Source: Pseudomonas sp. (GTDB lineage: Bacteria > Pseudomonadota > Gammaproteobacteria > Pseudomonadales > Pseudomonadaceae). From it: 16,660 bases of DNA. A program made the position numbers and the translations under genes. The notes under the pieces are model-generated. The model was not told where the DNA came from, did not search any database, and worked only from the letters and a program-made list of their open reading frames with translations. Shown here one piece after another: positions 1 to 7,911 of this stretch (position 1 is its first letter; the number at the start of each line of letters is the position of its first letter). Location of the stretch: contig DQGF01000010.1 in assembly GCA_003525045.1 (NCBI GenBank), forward strand, positions 5,889 to 22,548, read 5' to 3'.

Positions 1-294
1 TGCCGGGTAGTCAGGCTGGTCCCACATCAGTAAATGCTGGCCCGGATGCTCTAGCCAGGCCAATGCATGGCTGGCACCGTCGCGAATTTCACTGACGCGC
101 CTGGCCTCCGAGCAAGCAAGGGGCAAGCCCAGTGCACGCCAGGCACTGGCCGGCGCGCTGATAGCTTTGGACGCCGAACCGAAGGCCTCGAGCAATTTTT
201 TGAAACGCGCAGGGCCGAGTTCCGGCAAACGGTGCAGACGTAAACGAGCTTCCAGTTCCGCAGGGGAAACCGGTGCAACATCAGGCAGAGACAT
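1..294 (-). CDS. dprA: DprA/Smf DNA-processing protein, N-terminal part (runs off left edge)
   Basis: Reading leftward from the ATG at 294-292, an open frame of 98 codons continues past position 1, so only the N-terminus is present. It carries the helix-hairpin-like stretch LHRLPELGPARF (residues 20-31) followed by LLEAFGS, and later a WLEHPGQHLLMWDQPDYPA segment (residues about 80-98), both typical of the region before the Rossmann-like domain of DprA. DprA binds single-stranded DNA and loads RecA during natural transformation; that domain is outside the window. The start is supported by AAGGA about six bases before the ATG. It lies 79 bp downstream of lysM on the same strand, the arrangement I recall from Pseudomonas. 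Identification rests on this N-terminus and on synteny. Confidence 0.85.
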   Translation of the reverse strand, partial: MSLPDVAPVSPAELEARLRLHRLPELGPARFKKLLEAFGSASKAISAPASAWRALGLPLACSEARRVSEIRDGASHALAWLEHPGQHLLMWDQPDYPA

Positions 295-339
295 GGATCA
301 TCCTTGATCGTTATGAGCCCCGTTCAAACGGGAATAAGC

Positions 340-348
340 TGTGGATAA
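340..348 (-). promoter_or_regulatory. Exact DnaA-box sequence (TTATCCACA)
   Basis: TGTGGATAA on the plus strand, that is TTATCCACA on the minus strand, in the gap between lysM and dprA. It matches the high-affinity DnaA box exactly. It is one of eight in the window. Binding is inferred, not shown. Confidence 0.55.
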
Positions 349-373
349 CTCTGTTGGTAACTTGTGGAGCTGG

Positions 374-1399
374 CTAAGGATTTCGCACCTTGTCCATCAC
401 CGCCAGCGAGCGCGAAGCGTTGAGCACCAGACCGTAGCTGAGCTTGTCGTAAGTGCGGAACACCATCAGTAATCCGGCACGCTCATCGGGAATCTTCAGC
501 GGTTGGCCCGTGATCCGGTCACGCACGGTTTCACCGGTTTTCATCACCACCAGCACGTTGCCTTCGACGAGGCCATCGCGTTGGCCCTTGTTCAGCGTGA
601 CCACGTCCAACGCGCCAATCTGAGTAACTCCGCGCGGCACATCGATGATCAAGCCGTTGATGTCGGTTTTTGGCGAACTGGGCATGAAGGTCGAGTTGAT
701 CGATCGCTCTTCACTGCTGAACAGGCGATCGCCTAGGCGTACTTCCTGAGTAGTGCGTTGCAGCGCCAGGGTGGCAACGTCGCCTTCGGTGGCCACAATC
801 TCGCCACCGCCGATATCGTCGGCATTGATCCCCAGAAACTCCTTGCTGTCAGGGTCGGTGTAGACCTTGCCCTGACGAAAGATGCCATAGACAGGCTGAG
901 CCGAGTCGAAGTGGCCGCGGGCGAAGATGCGATCGCCGGTGCCACTGAGTACGCGCTCGGCATCGCCTGCGACGATGTACGGCGCCTTGTCGAAGTCCTC
1001 GACCTTGTCGACGATGCGGTTACTCAGCAGAAAGCTGTTGATCGATTGCAGTGGGATGCTCGGGATGGCGTCGGCCACCGGGCTGCTGCGAATGCGTGGC
1101 GAGAGCTTGATGGTGCCCCGGGAAGCACCGCGATTGAGGGTCAGGCGCGGTTGACCGTTGACGTAGACCAGCGACAGCGTATCGCCGGGGTAGATGAGAT
1201 TGGGGTTCTCGATCTGCGGATTGGCCTGCCAGAGCTCGGGCCACTTCCACGGCTCACGCAGGTATTTTCCCGATATGTCCCAGAGTGTATCCCCCGTGAC
1301 GACCGTGTATTGCTGTGGAAAACCTTCCCTGAGTTGCACTTGCCCGTGCGCAAAACCGGCCGAGGCCAGAAGGAGCAAGGCGAGTAGTGATTTCCTCAT
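374..1399 (-). CDS. Secreted LysM-domain protein
   Basis: This 341-residue protein begins with a signal peptide (MRKS, then a hydrophobic run to about residue 15, with likely cleavage near AHG/Q at 19-20) and is therefore probably periplasmic. A single LysM domain spans about residues 30-79 ([17 protein letters not shown] ... NLIYPGDTL), a fold that binds peptidoglycan. The remaining 260 residues contain no catalytic motif I recognise. The gene is divergent from def and upstream of dprA on the same strand, a standing arrangement in Pseudomonas. Start is the ATG at 1399-1397, chosen because the signal peptide begins there; the upstream AAGGGA is a modest ribosome site. The likely role is in the cell wall, but no specific reaction can be assigned. 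In databases it is usually called LysM peptidoglycan-binding domain protein. Confidence 0.9.
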   Translation of the reverse strand: MRKSLLALLLLASAGFAHGQVQLREGFPQQYTVVTGDTLWDISGKYLREPWKWPELWQANPQIENPNLIYPGDTLSLVYVNGQPRLTLNRGASRGTIKLSPRIRSSPVADAIPSIPLQSINSFLLSNRIVDKVEDFDKAPYIVAGDAERVLSGTGDRIFARGHFDSAQPVYGIFRQGKVYTDPDSKEFLGINADDIGGGEIVATEGDVATLALQRTTQEVRLGDRLFSSEERSINSTFMPSSPKTDINGLIIDVPRGVTQIGALDVVTLNKGQRDGLVEGNVLVVMKTGETVRDRITGQPLKIPDERAGLLMVFRTYDKLSYGLVLNASRSLAVMDKVRNP

Positions 1400-1447
1400 G
1401 CGGTGAATCCCTTTATTATGTGCATTCGCGTAGAACGCCAGAGCCCC

Positions 1448-1494
1448 CGTGGCTCGCTCCCGGCTTGCTTATGAAAAGCAGGGAGCCACGTTTT
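1448..1494 (+). repeat. Inverted repeat followed by TTTT upstream of def (possible leader terminator)
   Basis: CGTGGCTC (1448-1455) pairs with GAGCCACG (1483-1490), and an inner TGCTT/AAGCA stem can form within the loop. Four T residues follow at 1491-1494. It lies in the 170-bp divergent gap between lysM and def, about 75 bp before the def start. The plus-strand orientation with trailing Ts would suit a transcription attenuator in a def leader, but the tract is short and no upstream gene needs terminating. It could also be a degenerate REP-like sequence. Confidence 0.4.
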
Positions 1495-1569
1495 ACAACG
1501 GTAGCCGGCATCTTCGGACCCGCCAGGCCATCGACCCGACTTTACCTCACACGTGCAGCAATTAAGCTT

Positions 1570-2076
1570 ATGGCCATTTTAGACATCCTCGAATTCCCCG
1601 ATTCGCGCCTGCGCACTATCGCCAAACCAGTGGCCGTAGTGGACGACGAAGTGCGTCAGTTGGTCGACGATATGTTTGAAACAATGTATGAAGCGCCAGG
1701 CATCGGCCTCGCCGCGACCCAGGTCAACGTGCATAAACGTATCGTGGTCATGGACCTTTCCGAAGACCGCAGCGAACCGAGGGTGTTCATCAACCCCGAG
1801 TTCGAAACCCTGACCGACGAGATGGAACAGTATCAGGAAGGTTGCCTCTCGGTGCCGGGCTTCTACGAAAACGTCGATCGCCCGCAGAAGGTCAAGATCA
1901 AGGCCCTGGACCGCGACGGCCAGCCTTACGAACTGACCGCCGAAGGCCTGCTCGCCGTGTGCATCCAGCATGAATGCGACCACCTCAACGGCAAATTGTT
2001 CGTCGACTACCTGTCCAATCTCAAACGCGACCGAATCAAGAAGAAACTGGAAAAGCTCCATCGCCAGAACGCTTGA
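1570..2076 (+). CDS. def: Peptide deformylase
   Basis: Removes the N-formyl group from the starting methionine of new proteins in the cytoplasm. The 168-residue product has all three family motifs: GIGLAATQ (residues 44-51), EGCLSVP (90-96) and HECDH (134-138). Metal ligands are Cys92, His134 and His138, and the catalytic acid/base is Glu135, so the enzyme appears intact. I chose the ATG at 1570 ([14 protein letters not shown]), the usual start of gammaproteobacterial deformylases; the frame is open further upstream, but that extension shows no family similarity. The ribosome site is weak. fmt follows after 57 bp, with an intrinsic terminator in the gap, so def may be partly separated from the genes downstream. 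Confidence 0.97.
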   Translation: MAILDILEFPDSRLRTIAKPVAVVDDEVRQLVDDMFETMYEAPGIGLAATQVNVHKRIVVMDLSEDRSEPRVFINPEFETLTDEMEQYQEGCLSVPGFYENVDRPQKVKIKALDRDGQPYELTAEGLLAVCIQHECDHLNGKLFVDYLSNLKRDRIKKKLEKLHRQNA

Positions 2077-2088
2077 TGCCCTTCTTCC

Positions 2089-2114
2089 AAAGGCTTGCTG
2101 CGGCAAGCCTTTTT
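2089..2114 (+). terminator. Strong intrinsic terminator between def and fmt
   Basis: AAAGGCTTGC (2089-2098) and GCAAGCCTTT (2103-2112) form a perfect 10-bp stem closed by the tetraloop TGCG and followed by a T-rich run interrupted by C (TTTTTCTTTT). It lies 12 bp after the def stop and about 20 bp before the fmt ATG. Since fmt, rsmB and trkA continue on the same strand, it should act either as a partial terminator (attenuator) or as the end of a def transcript, with fmt depending on readthrough or its own promoter. Confidence 0.8.
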
Positions 2115-2133
2115 CTTTTCAGAGATCGCTCCC

Positions 2134-3093
2134 ATGACTGAGCCACTGCGCATTGTCTTTGCCGGCACCCCCGAATTCGCCGCCGAACACCTCAAGGCCC
2201 TGCTCGACAGCCCTTACGAGATCGTCGCGGTCTACACCCAACCGGACCGTCCGGCGGGCCGTGGGCAAAAGTTGATGCCAAGCCCGGTGAAACAGCTGGC
2301 TCTGGAAAACAACATCCCGGTGCTGCAACCGCCGACCCTGCGCAACGAAGACGCCCAGGCTGAACTGGCCGCGTTGAAGCCGGACTTGCTGGTGGTGGTC
2401 GCCTACGGCCTGATCCTGCCACAAGTGGTGCTGGATATTCCGCGCCTGGGTTGCATCAACAGCCACGCCTCATTGCTGCCACGCTGGCGTGGTGCAGCAC
2501 CGATCCAGCGCGCCGTCGAAGCCGGCGACAGTGAAAGCGGCGTGACCGTAATGCGTATGGAGTTGGGCCTCGATACCGGGCCGATGCTACTCAAAGTCAG
2601 CACGCCGATCACCGGCGAAGACACCGGCGGCAGTCTCCACGACCGTCTGGCCGAGATGGGTCCACCCGCCGTGATCCAGGCGATTGCCGGCCTCGCCGCC
2701 GGCACGCTGGAAGGCGAAGTGCAGGATGACAGTCTCGCCACTTACGCGCACAAACTGAACAAGGACGAAGCACGCATCGACTGGGGTCGCCCGGCCGTTG
2801 AACTGGAGCGACTGGTTCGCGCCTTCAACCCATGGCCGATCACACACAGCACGTTGAACGGCGAAGCGTTAAAAGTGCTGGCCGCGAGCCTCGCTGAAGG
2901 GAAGGGTGCGCCGGGCGAAATCCTCAGCGCCAGCAAAGACGGCTTGATCGTCGCTTGCGGCGAACAGGCGCTATGTCTGACGCGTCTGCAATTGCCCGGC
3001 GGCAAAGCGCTGAACTTCAGCGACTTGTTCAACAGCCGTCGTGAGAAATTTGCCGTCGGCACCGTCCTCGGCCAGACGGCGGACGTTCAATGA
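2134..3093 (+). CDS. fmt: Methionyl-tRNA formyltransferase
   Basis: Transfers a formyl group from 10-formyl-tetrahydrofolate to Met-tRNA(fMet) for translation initiation. The 319-residue protein has the N-terminal formyltransferase fold, including the catalytic triad Asn109, His111 and Asp147 in the contexts [13 protein letters not shown] and [10 protein letters not shown]-terminal OB-like domain, probably starting near residue 205, matches the family length. The ATG at 2134 ([15 protein letters not shown]) was chosen because family similarity starts there; an earlier in-frame codon at 2095 would place the start inside the terminator stem. The stop overlaps the rsmB start by 4 bases (ATGA, 3090-3093), which points to translational coupling. 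It works opposite def: one adds the formyl group, the other removes it. Confidence 0.97.
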   Translation: MTEPLRIVFAGTPEFAAEHLKALLDSPYEIVAVYTQPDRPAGRGQKLMPSPVKQLALENNIPVLQPPTLRNEDAQAELAALKPDLLVVVAYGLILPQVVLDIPRLGCINSHASLLPRWRGAAPIQRAVEAGDSESGVTVMRMELGLDTGPMLLKVSTPITGEDTGGSLHDRLAEMGPPAVIQAIAGLAAGTLEGEVQDDSLATYAHKLNKDEARIDWGRPAVELERLVRAFNPWPITHSTLNGEALKVLAASLAEGKGAPGEILSASKDGLIVACGEQALCLTRLQLPGGKALNFSDLFNSRREKFAVGTVLGQTADVQ

Positions 3094-4400
3094 ATCCACG
3101 TTTGGCCGCCGCCAAGGCACTTGCTGCTGTTCTTAACGGAAAAGCCTCACTCAACAGTTCTCTACCGACGCAGATGGACAAGGTGGAAGACCGCGATCGC
3201 GGCTTCACCCAGGACCTGGCGTTCGGCACCGCTCGCTGGCAGCCGCGTTTGTCGGCGCTGGCGGCGAAGTTGTTGCAGAAACCGTTCAAGGCAGCGGACG
3301 CCGATGTCGAGGCGCTGTTGCTGGTCGGCCTCTATCAGTTGCTCTACACCCGCGTCCCGGCCCACGCCGCCATCGGCGAAACCGTCGGTTGCGCCGACAA
3401 GCTGAAAAAGCCTTGGGCCAAGGCGTTGCTCAACGCTGTATTGCGCCGTGCCCAGCGTGAAAGTGAAGCGCTGCTGGCCGAGCTAGAGCACGACCCGGTG
3501 GTGCGCACCGCTCACCCGCGCTGGTTGCAAAAATCCCTCAAAGCTTTCTGGCCTGAGCAATGGGAAGCTATTTGCGCGGCGAACAATGCGCATCCGCCGA
3601 TGATTCTGCGGGTCAACCGTCGCCATCACGCGCGCGACACCTACCTCGGGTTGCTGAGCGAAGCCGGCATCGCCGCCACTCCCTGCGTTTACAGCCAGGA
3701 TGGCATCATCCTCGCTGCAGCAGCCGACGTGCGTAGCCTGCCGGGCTTCGCCGAAGGCTGGATCAGCGTGCAGGACGAGGCAGCGCAACTGGCTGCCGAG
3801 CTGCTCGACCTCGCGCCCGGTCAAAGGGTGCTGGACGCCTGCTGCGCACCGGGCGGCAAGACCTGCCACATCCTTGAAGCCGAACCCAAGCTGGCCGGCG
3901 TGGTGGGCGTGGATCTGGAAGCCAAGCGACTGGTGCGGGTGCGCGAGAACCTCGCACGCCTGGGCCTGAGCGCTGAATTGATCGCTGCCGATGGCCGCGA
4001 CACCGCGACCTGGTGGGACGGCAAACCGTTCCAGCGCATTCTGCTGGACGCGCCGTGCTCGGCCACTGGTGTGATCCGTCGTCACCCGGACATCAAGCTG
4101 ACCCGTCAACCCGATGACATCGCTGCATTGGCGGTGCTTCAAGGCGAGCTGCTGGATGCCATGTGGATAACGCTGGAAGTGGGCGGCATCCTGCTTTACG
4201 CCACCTGCTCCACGCTGCCGACCGAGAACACCGAAGTCATCGAAGCCTTCCTCGCTCGTACGCCGGGTGCTCGCGAACTCGACATCGCCAGTCAGGCCGG
4301 CATCAAGCAGCCCCATGGTCGCCAGTTACTGGCCCAGGAAGGTGGCCACGACGGGTTCTACTACGCCAAGCTGATCAAGATCGCCGCCGCGCGCGGTTAA
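3090..4400 (+). CDS. rsmB: 16S rRNA (cytosine-967-C5)-methyltransferase RsmB
   Basis: Methylates C967 of 16S rRNA using S-adenosylmethionine. The 436-residue protein has an N-terminal NusB-like RNA-binding domain (about residues 1-140) and a C-terminal Rossmann methyltransferase domain. Visible motifs are the SAM-binding [10 protein letters not shown] (249-258), the motif IV cysteine in DAPCSATG (Cys323) and the motif VI cysteine in [13 protein letters not shown] (Cys373). These are the two cysteines expected of an RNA m5C methyltransferase, one being the nucleophile. The C-terminal [11 protein letters not shown] is also characteristic. The start overlaps the fmt stop. trkA follows after 22 bp, so fmt-rsmB-trkA is probably one transcript. 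An exact DnaA-box sequence lies inside the reading frame at 4162-4170. Confidence 0.97.
   Translation: MNPRLAAAKALAAVLNGKASLNSSLPTQMDKVEDRDRGFTQDLAFGTARWQPRLSALAAKLLQKPFKAADADVEALLLVGLYQLLYTRVPAHAAIGETVGCADKLKKPWAKALLNAVLRRAQRESEALLAELEHDPVVRTAHPRWLQKSLKAFWPEQWEAICAANNAHPPMILRVNRRHHARDTYLGLLSEAGIAATPCVYSQDGIILAAAADVRSLPGFAEGWISVQDEAAQLAAELLDLAPGQRVLDACCAPGGKTCHILEAEPKLAGVVGVDLEAKRLVRVRENLARLGLSAELIAADGRDTATWWDGKPFQRILLDAPCSATGVIRRHPDIKLTRQPDDIAALAVLQGELLDAMWITLEVGGILLYATCSTLPTENTEVIEAFLARTPGARELDIASQAGIKQPHGRQLLAQEGGHDGFYYAKLIKIAAARG
4162..4170 (-). promoter_or_regulatory. Exact DnaA-box sequence inside rsmB
   Basis: TGTGGATAA on the plus strand, within coding sequence (codons for M-W-I-T). 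Being inside a gene it is constrained by protein sequence, so a replication role is uncertain. Confidence 0.4.
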
Positions 4401-4422
4401 CCGGCTTTAAGGGAGTGACTGG

Positions 4423-5796
4423 ATGAAAATCATCATCCTCGGAGCAGGGCAGGTCGGCGGTTCGCTGGCAGAACACTTGGCCAGCGAGGCCAATGACATC
4501 ACGGTAGTCGATACCGACGGCGATCGTCTGCGCGACCTCGGCGACCGGCTGGACATCCGCACGGTCCAGGGCCGCGGCTCGCTACCGACGGTGCTACGCC
4601 AGGCCGGCGCGGACGACGCCGACATGTTGGTGGCTGTGACCAACAGCGATGAAACCAACATGGTGGCCTGTCAGGTTGCCCATACCCTGTTCCACACGCC
4701 GACCAAGATCGCCCGGGTCCGCGAAGCGGCGTACCTGACCCGTACCGACCTGTTTAACAACGAAGCGATTCCGGTGGACGTGCTGATCAGTCCCGAGCAA
4801 GTTGTCACCAACTACATCAAGCGCCTTATCCAGCATCCGGGCGCATTGCAGGTAATTGACTTCGCCGAGGGCAAAGCCCAGTTAGTGGCCGTGAAGGCCT
4901 ACTACGGTGGACCGCTGGTGGGCCAGCAACTGCGGCAATTGCGTGAGCACATGCCGAATGTCGAAACTCGTGTCGCGGCAATTTTTCGTCGTGACCGGCC
5001 GATCCTGCCCCAGGGCGATACGGTGATCGAGGCGGACGATGAAGTCTTTTTCATCGCCGCCAAGGCGAATATTCGCGCGGTGATGAGTGAAATGCGCCGC
5101 CTCGATGAGAGCTATAAGCGCATTGTCATCGCTGGCGGCGGACAAATCGGCGAGCGTCTGGCCGAGGCCATTGAAAGCCGCTACCAAGTGAAGATCATCG
5201 AGATGAGCCCGGCGCGCTGCCGTCATCTCTCGGACACCCTCGACAGCACTGTGGTGCTGCAGGGCAGCGCTTCGGATCGGGATCTGCTGCTGGAAGAGAA
5301 CATCGCCGACGCCGACCTTTTCCTCGCGCTGACCAATGACGACGAGGCCAACATCATGTCGTCATTGCTGGCCAAGCGTCTGGGCGCGAAGAAGGTGATG
5401 ACGATCATCAACAACCCGGCCTATGTCGATCTGATCCAGGGTGGCGACATCGACATTGCCATCAGCCCGCAACTGGCGACCATCGGTACGTTGCTTGCCC
5501 ATGTGCGGCGCGGCGATATTGTCAGCGTCCACTCATTGCGCCGCGGCGCGGCGGAGGCTATCGAGGCCATTGCCCACGGCGATGCGAAATCGAGCAAGGT
5601 CATAGGTAAATCCATCGAGAACATCGGCCTGCCGCCGGGCACTACCATTGGCGCGATCATTCGCGATGAAGAAGTGATCATTGCCCACGACGACACCGTG
5701 ATCGCGGCGGGCGATCATGTGATTCTGTTCCTTGTGGATAAAAAGCATATTCGGGATGTGGAGAAGCTGTTTCATGTGGGGCTGAGCTTCTTCTGA
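4423..5796 (+). CDS. trkA: Trk potassium uptake regulatory subunit TrkA
   Basis: Peripheral membrane NAD(H)-binding protein that gates the TrkH/TrkG potassium channel from the cytoplasmic side. The 457-residue product shows the internally duplicated layout of full-length TrkA: a first RCK_N Rossmann domain with GAGQVG at residues 7-12, an RCK_C segment near 140-220, a second Rossmann domain with GGGQIG at 238-243, and a second RCK_C segment to the end. The ATG at 4423 is preceded by AAGGGAG at a suitable distance. No Trk channel gene is in the window; in Pseudomonas it is usually elsewhere. An exact DnaA-box sequence sits in the last 70 bp of the gene (5733-5741), and a REP doublet begins 8 bp after the stop. 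Confidence 0.97.
   Translation: MKIIILGAGQVGGSLAEHLASEANDITVVDTDGDRLRDLGDRLDIRTVQGRGSLPTVLRQAGADDADMLVAVTNSDETNMVACQVAHTLFHTPTKIARVREAAYLTRTDLFNNEAIPVDVLISPEQVVTNYIKRLIQHPGALQVIDFAEGKAQLVAVKAYYGGPLVGQQLRQLREHMPNVETRVAAIFRRDRPILPQGDTVIEADDEVFFIAAKANIRAVMSEMRRLDESYKRIVIAGGGQIGERLAEAIESRYQVKIIEMSPARCRHLSDTLDSTVVLQGSASDRDLLLEENIADADLFLALTNDDEANIMSSLLAKRLGAKKVMTIINNPAYVDLIQGGDIDIAISPQLATIGTLLAHVRRGDIVSVHSLRRGAAEAIEAIAHGDAKSSKVIGKSIENIGLPPGTTIGAIIRDEEVIIAHDDTVIAAGDHVILFLVDKKHIRDVEKLFHVGLSFF
5733..5741 (-). promoter_or_regulatory. Exact DnaA-box sequence at trkA 3' end
   Basis: TGTGGATAA on the plus strand, within the last codons of trkA. It is the first of three exact copies within 573 bp, with a fourth one-mismatch copy at 6320-6328. 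Confidence 0.45.
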
Positions 5797-5803
5797 TCCG
5801 AGG

Positions 5804-5900
5804 GCCTCTTCGCGGGCGAGCCTCGCTCCTACAAGTTCAAGTCGTCCCCGTATTATGCGAACGACCGAAAACCGTAGGAGCGAGGCTTGCCCGCGAAGGC
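5804..5900. repeat. REP doublet (inverted pair, REPIN-like)
   Basis: The arm at 5809-5832 (begins TTCGCGGGCGAGCCTCGC) is the reverse complement of the arm at 5874-5897 (begins GTAGGAGCGAGGCTTGCC) with one mismatch in 24 bases; 41 bp separate them. The GTAGGAGCGAGGCTTGCCCG core is the familiar Pseudomonas repetitive extragenic palindrome, and paired copies in this arrangement are called REPINs, moved in trans by RAYT transposases. No RAYT gene is in the window. It fills most of the trkA-TPR gap and could also act as an RNA hairpin protecting or ending the trkA transcript. Confidence 0.88.
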
Positions 5901-5938
5901 AATGTAGAACTCCACACATAAACCAAAGGTGTCACCCC

Positions 5939-6253
5939 ATGCTCGAATCCCTGGAAAAAATGCTCGCCAAGGGTGTGGATAACTCATTGCTGCGCTTCGG
6001 CTTGGGCAAGGGTTACCTGGATCTTGGGGAGAACGCCAAGGCGGCCGAGCATTTCCAGCGCTGCGTCGAGTTCGATCCGAAGTATTCGGCAGCGTGGAAG
6101 CTGTTGGGCAAAGCCCATCTGGCATTGACGGACTATGCGGCTGCGCGTCAGGCGTGGGAGCAAGGCTTGGAAGCCGCCCGCGCCCATGGCGACAAGCAGG
6201 CGGAGAAGGAAATGACTGTGTTTCTGAAGAAGCTCGAACGTCAGGCCCACTGA
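5939..6253 (+). CDS. Small TPR-repeat protein of unknown function
   Basis: A 104-residue protein with no signal peptide or membrane segment. Two tetratricopeptide repeats are visible: about residues 16-49 (SLLRFGLGKGYLDLGENAKA, then AEHFQRCVEFDP) and 50-83 (SAAWKLLGKAHLALTDYAAA, then RQAWEQGLEAA), followed by a charged C-terminal helix. TPRs mediate protein-protein contacts; no partner can be named. The ATG at 5939 is preceded by AAAGGTG. The frame is open upstream into the REP sequence, but that extension is repeat-derived and unlikely to be translated. An exact DnaA-box lies in codons 12-15. A conserved hypothetical TPR gene is in the same place next to trkA in other pseudomonads, as far as I recall. 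Confidence 0.88.
   Translation: MLESLEKMLAKGVDNSLLRFGLGKGYLDLGENAKAAEHFQRCVEFDPKYSAAWKLLGKAHLALTDYAAARQAWEQGLEAARAHGDKQAEKEMTVFLKKLERQAH
5974..5982 (-). promoter_or_regulatory. Exact DnaA-box sequence inside the TPR gene
   Basis: TGTGGATAA on the plus strand, near the start of the TPR gene. It is the second of the three clustered copies. Confidence 0.42.
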
Positions 6254-6296
6254 TCAGAGATGCCGCAGAATTATCCCTTTGGCATCTAGAAACGGT

Positions 6297-6328
6297 TGTG
6301 GATAACCTTGACCCCAAAGTTACCCACA
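6297..6328. promoter_or_regulatory. Paired DnaA boxes in the convergent TPR / htrB gap
   Basis: An exact box on the minus strand (6297-6305, TGTGGATAA as written) is followed by TTACCCACA on the plus strand (6320-6328), one mismatch from the consensus, so the two are inverted. They sit in the 91-bp gap between convergent genes, where no promoter is expected, which favours a role in binding DnaA over gene regulation. No clear terminator is visible; a 7-bp stem (6258-6264 with 6281-6287) has a 16-base loop and no T run. Confidence 0.5.
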
Positions 6329-6344
6329 AATCGTTCTAATTAAC

Positions 6345-7232
6345 TCAGTACCACCGCTCTTCACCCGGTGGACGTTTCTTGAAGCGTTTCATGCTCCACA
6401 TGTACTGGCTCGGATACGCCCGAACGTAGCGTTCGACCACTTGGCTCATGGCCGCGCAAGATGTCTCGGTATCGGTGCTGTACATGGCTTCCGGGGCGGC
6501 TTCGAGGATTACTTTGTAACCCGAACCGTCCGGCAGCCGCAGGGCATGCAGGAACACACCGACCGCTTTGCCGCCCGCGAGCATATTTGGCACGAATTTG
6601 CTGGTCAGCGCCTGAGTGGCGAAGAATGGCACAAAGATCCCGGCGGATTCGGCGGGTTCCGGGTCGGCGGGAATCCCTACTGCCCCCCCTTTGCGCACTT
6701 CCTTGATCACGCTGAGGATGCCTTCCTTGGTGGACGCAGCCACACGATTGCCCAGTTGCACCCGCTGCTTGCGCAGCAAATCATCCACCGCCTTCAGCTT
6801 CGGCGGACGATAGAAAATGATCGGTTTGCACTGGCTGCAATAAAAGTGGTTCAACACTTCCCAGTTGCCCAGGTGGCTGGTGATACCGACAACGCCTTTG
6901 CCAGAGGCGAGGGCGTCCTTCAATACGTCGAGACCTTCGACTTCACGCACCAGATCGATCGAGCGCTGAGCCGGCCAGATCCAGGCGCAGGCGCTTTCGG
7001 TCAGGGACTTGCCGATGTCTTTCAGGCTCAGGCCGACCAAGCGCTCGCGTTCAGCCGGGTCCATGTCGGGGAAGCACTTGGAAAGATTGATCCGCACCAC
7101 GTCGCGGGAACGGTTGGGGGTTTTCCACATGACCCAGCCAATGGCCGAGCCGACGGCCTGCACTGCCCGCCACGGGAGCAGGGCAAACAGCCGCAGAGCG
7201 CCTACCAGCATGGCGCCTTTAAACTTTTCCAC
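6345..7232 (-). CDS. htrB: Lipid A biosynthesis acyltransferase (HtrB/LpxL family)
   Basis: A 295-residue late acyltransferase of the lysophospholipid/lipid A acyltransferase superfamily, expected to add a secondary lauroyl-type chain to lipid A at the inner face of the cytoplasmic membrane. It has one N-terminal hydrophobic segment (residues about 7-35) and the catalytic HX4E motif, His120 and Glu125 in SHLGNWE. The GIPADPEPAESAG region is the second family block. The start is GTG at 7232-7230, supported by AGGAG six bases upstream; the next in-frame ATG is seven codons further in and has no such site. It lies 40 bp downstream of tag on the same strand. Pseudomonas has two HtrB-type enzymes with different positional specificity; the copy next to tag is the one remembered as HtrB1, but the acyl position cannot be read from sequence here. 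Confidence 0.9.
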   Translation of the reverse strand: MEKFKGAMLVGALRLFALLPWRAVQAVGSAIGWVMWKTPNRSRDVVRINLSKCFPDMDPAERERLVGLSLKDIGKSLTESACAWIWPAQRSIDLVREVEGLDVLKDALASGKGVVGITSHLGNWEVLNHFYCSQCKPIIFYRPPKLKAVDDLLRKQRVQLGNRVAASTKEGILSVIKEVRKGGAVGIPADPEPAESAGIFVPFFATQALTSKFVPNMLAGGKAVGVFLHALRLPDGSGYKVILEAAPEAMYSTDTETSCAAMSQVVERYVRAYPSQYMWSMKRFKKRPPGEERWY

Positions 7233-7272
7233 AGGTGACTCCTGATCTTTTGCTGTGCGCGAGACGGCTATT

Positions 7273-7830
7273 CTAACCGCCGTTCGCCAAGGTCGCGTAG
7301 CGATCGCAATCGCGAGTGTGGTCCATGACCATCCCCGAGGCCTGCATCAGCGCGTAGCAAATGGTCGGACCGACGAAGGTGAAGCCGGCCTTTTTCAAGC
7401 CTTTGCTCATCTCCACGGCGGCCGGCGTGACCGCCGGGACTTCGGTGCGATCCTTGAAATGATTGATCACAGGCTGACCACCGACGAATGACCACAGAAA
7501 GGCTACCGGGTCTTCCAGCGCCAGCCAGGCCTGGGCATTGCGCCGGGCCGCATTCAGTTTGAGGCGATTGCGAATGATCCCCGGATCGAGCATCAATTCA
7601 TCGATTTCCGCGTCGCTCATCTGTGCTACGCGCTGGACGTCGAAGCCGAACAGCACCTCACGATAACGCTCGCGTTTACGCAGTACGGTGATCCAGGAAA
7701 GGCCGGCCTGGAACCCTTCGAGCAAAAGTAACTCGAACAATCCCTGCGCATCGCGTAGCGGCGTACCCCACTCCTGATCATGATAAGCCATGTACAGCGG
7801 ATCTTCGGAACACCAAAAGCAGCGTGGCAT
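7273..7830 (-). CDS. tag: DNA-3-methyladenine glycosylase I
   Basis: Removes 3-methyladenine from alkylated DNA, starting base-excision repair. The 185-residue product has the zinc-binding residues of the Tag family, Cys4 and His17 at the N-terminus and His171 and Cys175 at the C-terminus (DHTRDC). It also has the base-pocket residues Tyr16, Glu38 and Trp46 at the positions known for E. coli Tag. The ATG at 7830-7828 begins the MPRCFWC sequence, which fixes the start. The minus-strand frame stays open far upstream through glyQ, but that part is an antisense shadow of glyQ. The gene is divergent from glyQ across 81 bp and heads a probable tag-htrB transcript. Confidence 0.96.
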   Translation of the reverse strand: MPRCFWCSEDPLYMAYHDQEWGTPLRDAQGLFELLLLEGFQAGLSWITVLRKRERYREVLFGFDVQRVAQMSDAEIDELMLDPGIIRNRLKLNAARRNAQAWLALEDPVAFLWSFVGGQPVINHFKDRTEVPAVTPAAVEMSKGLKKAGFTFVGPTICYALMQASGMVMDHTRDCDRYATLANGG

Positions 7831-7865
7831 AAGGCTCCAGGGGGCGTGCGCAGGACCGAATCGGG

Positions 7866-7871
7866 TATACT
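7866..7871 (+). promoter_or_regulatory. Possible -10 element of the glyQ promoter
   Basis: TATACT in the 81-bp divergent gap, 41 bp before the glyQ start, matches the sigma-70 -10 consensus at five of six positions. No convincing -35 box is seen at the right distance upstream, so this is a partial match only. Confidence 0.4.
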
Positions 7872-7911
7872 CCCGCTCTTTAAATCGCAGCCCAAGAAAC
7901 AGGTGAATTTC

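Noticed and set aside
319..332. Short hairpin CCCGT/ACGGG in the lysM-dprA gap as a terminator
   Set aside because: Five-bp stem with no T run on either strand; probably chance.
722..733. Palindrome AGGCGATCGCCT in lysM
   Set aside because: Lies inside coding sequence, and GCGATCGC-type palindromes are common in GC-rich codons; no spacing pattern suggests a site.
758..1387. 209-codon plus-strand open frame opposite lysM
   Set aside because: Shadow of the LysM gene, which has a signal peptide and domain; no independent motif or ribosome site was seen.
3483..4316. 277-codon minus-strand open frame opposite rsmB
   Set aside because: Antisense to rsmB, which carries all methyltransferase motifs; no recognisable domain.
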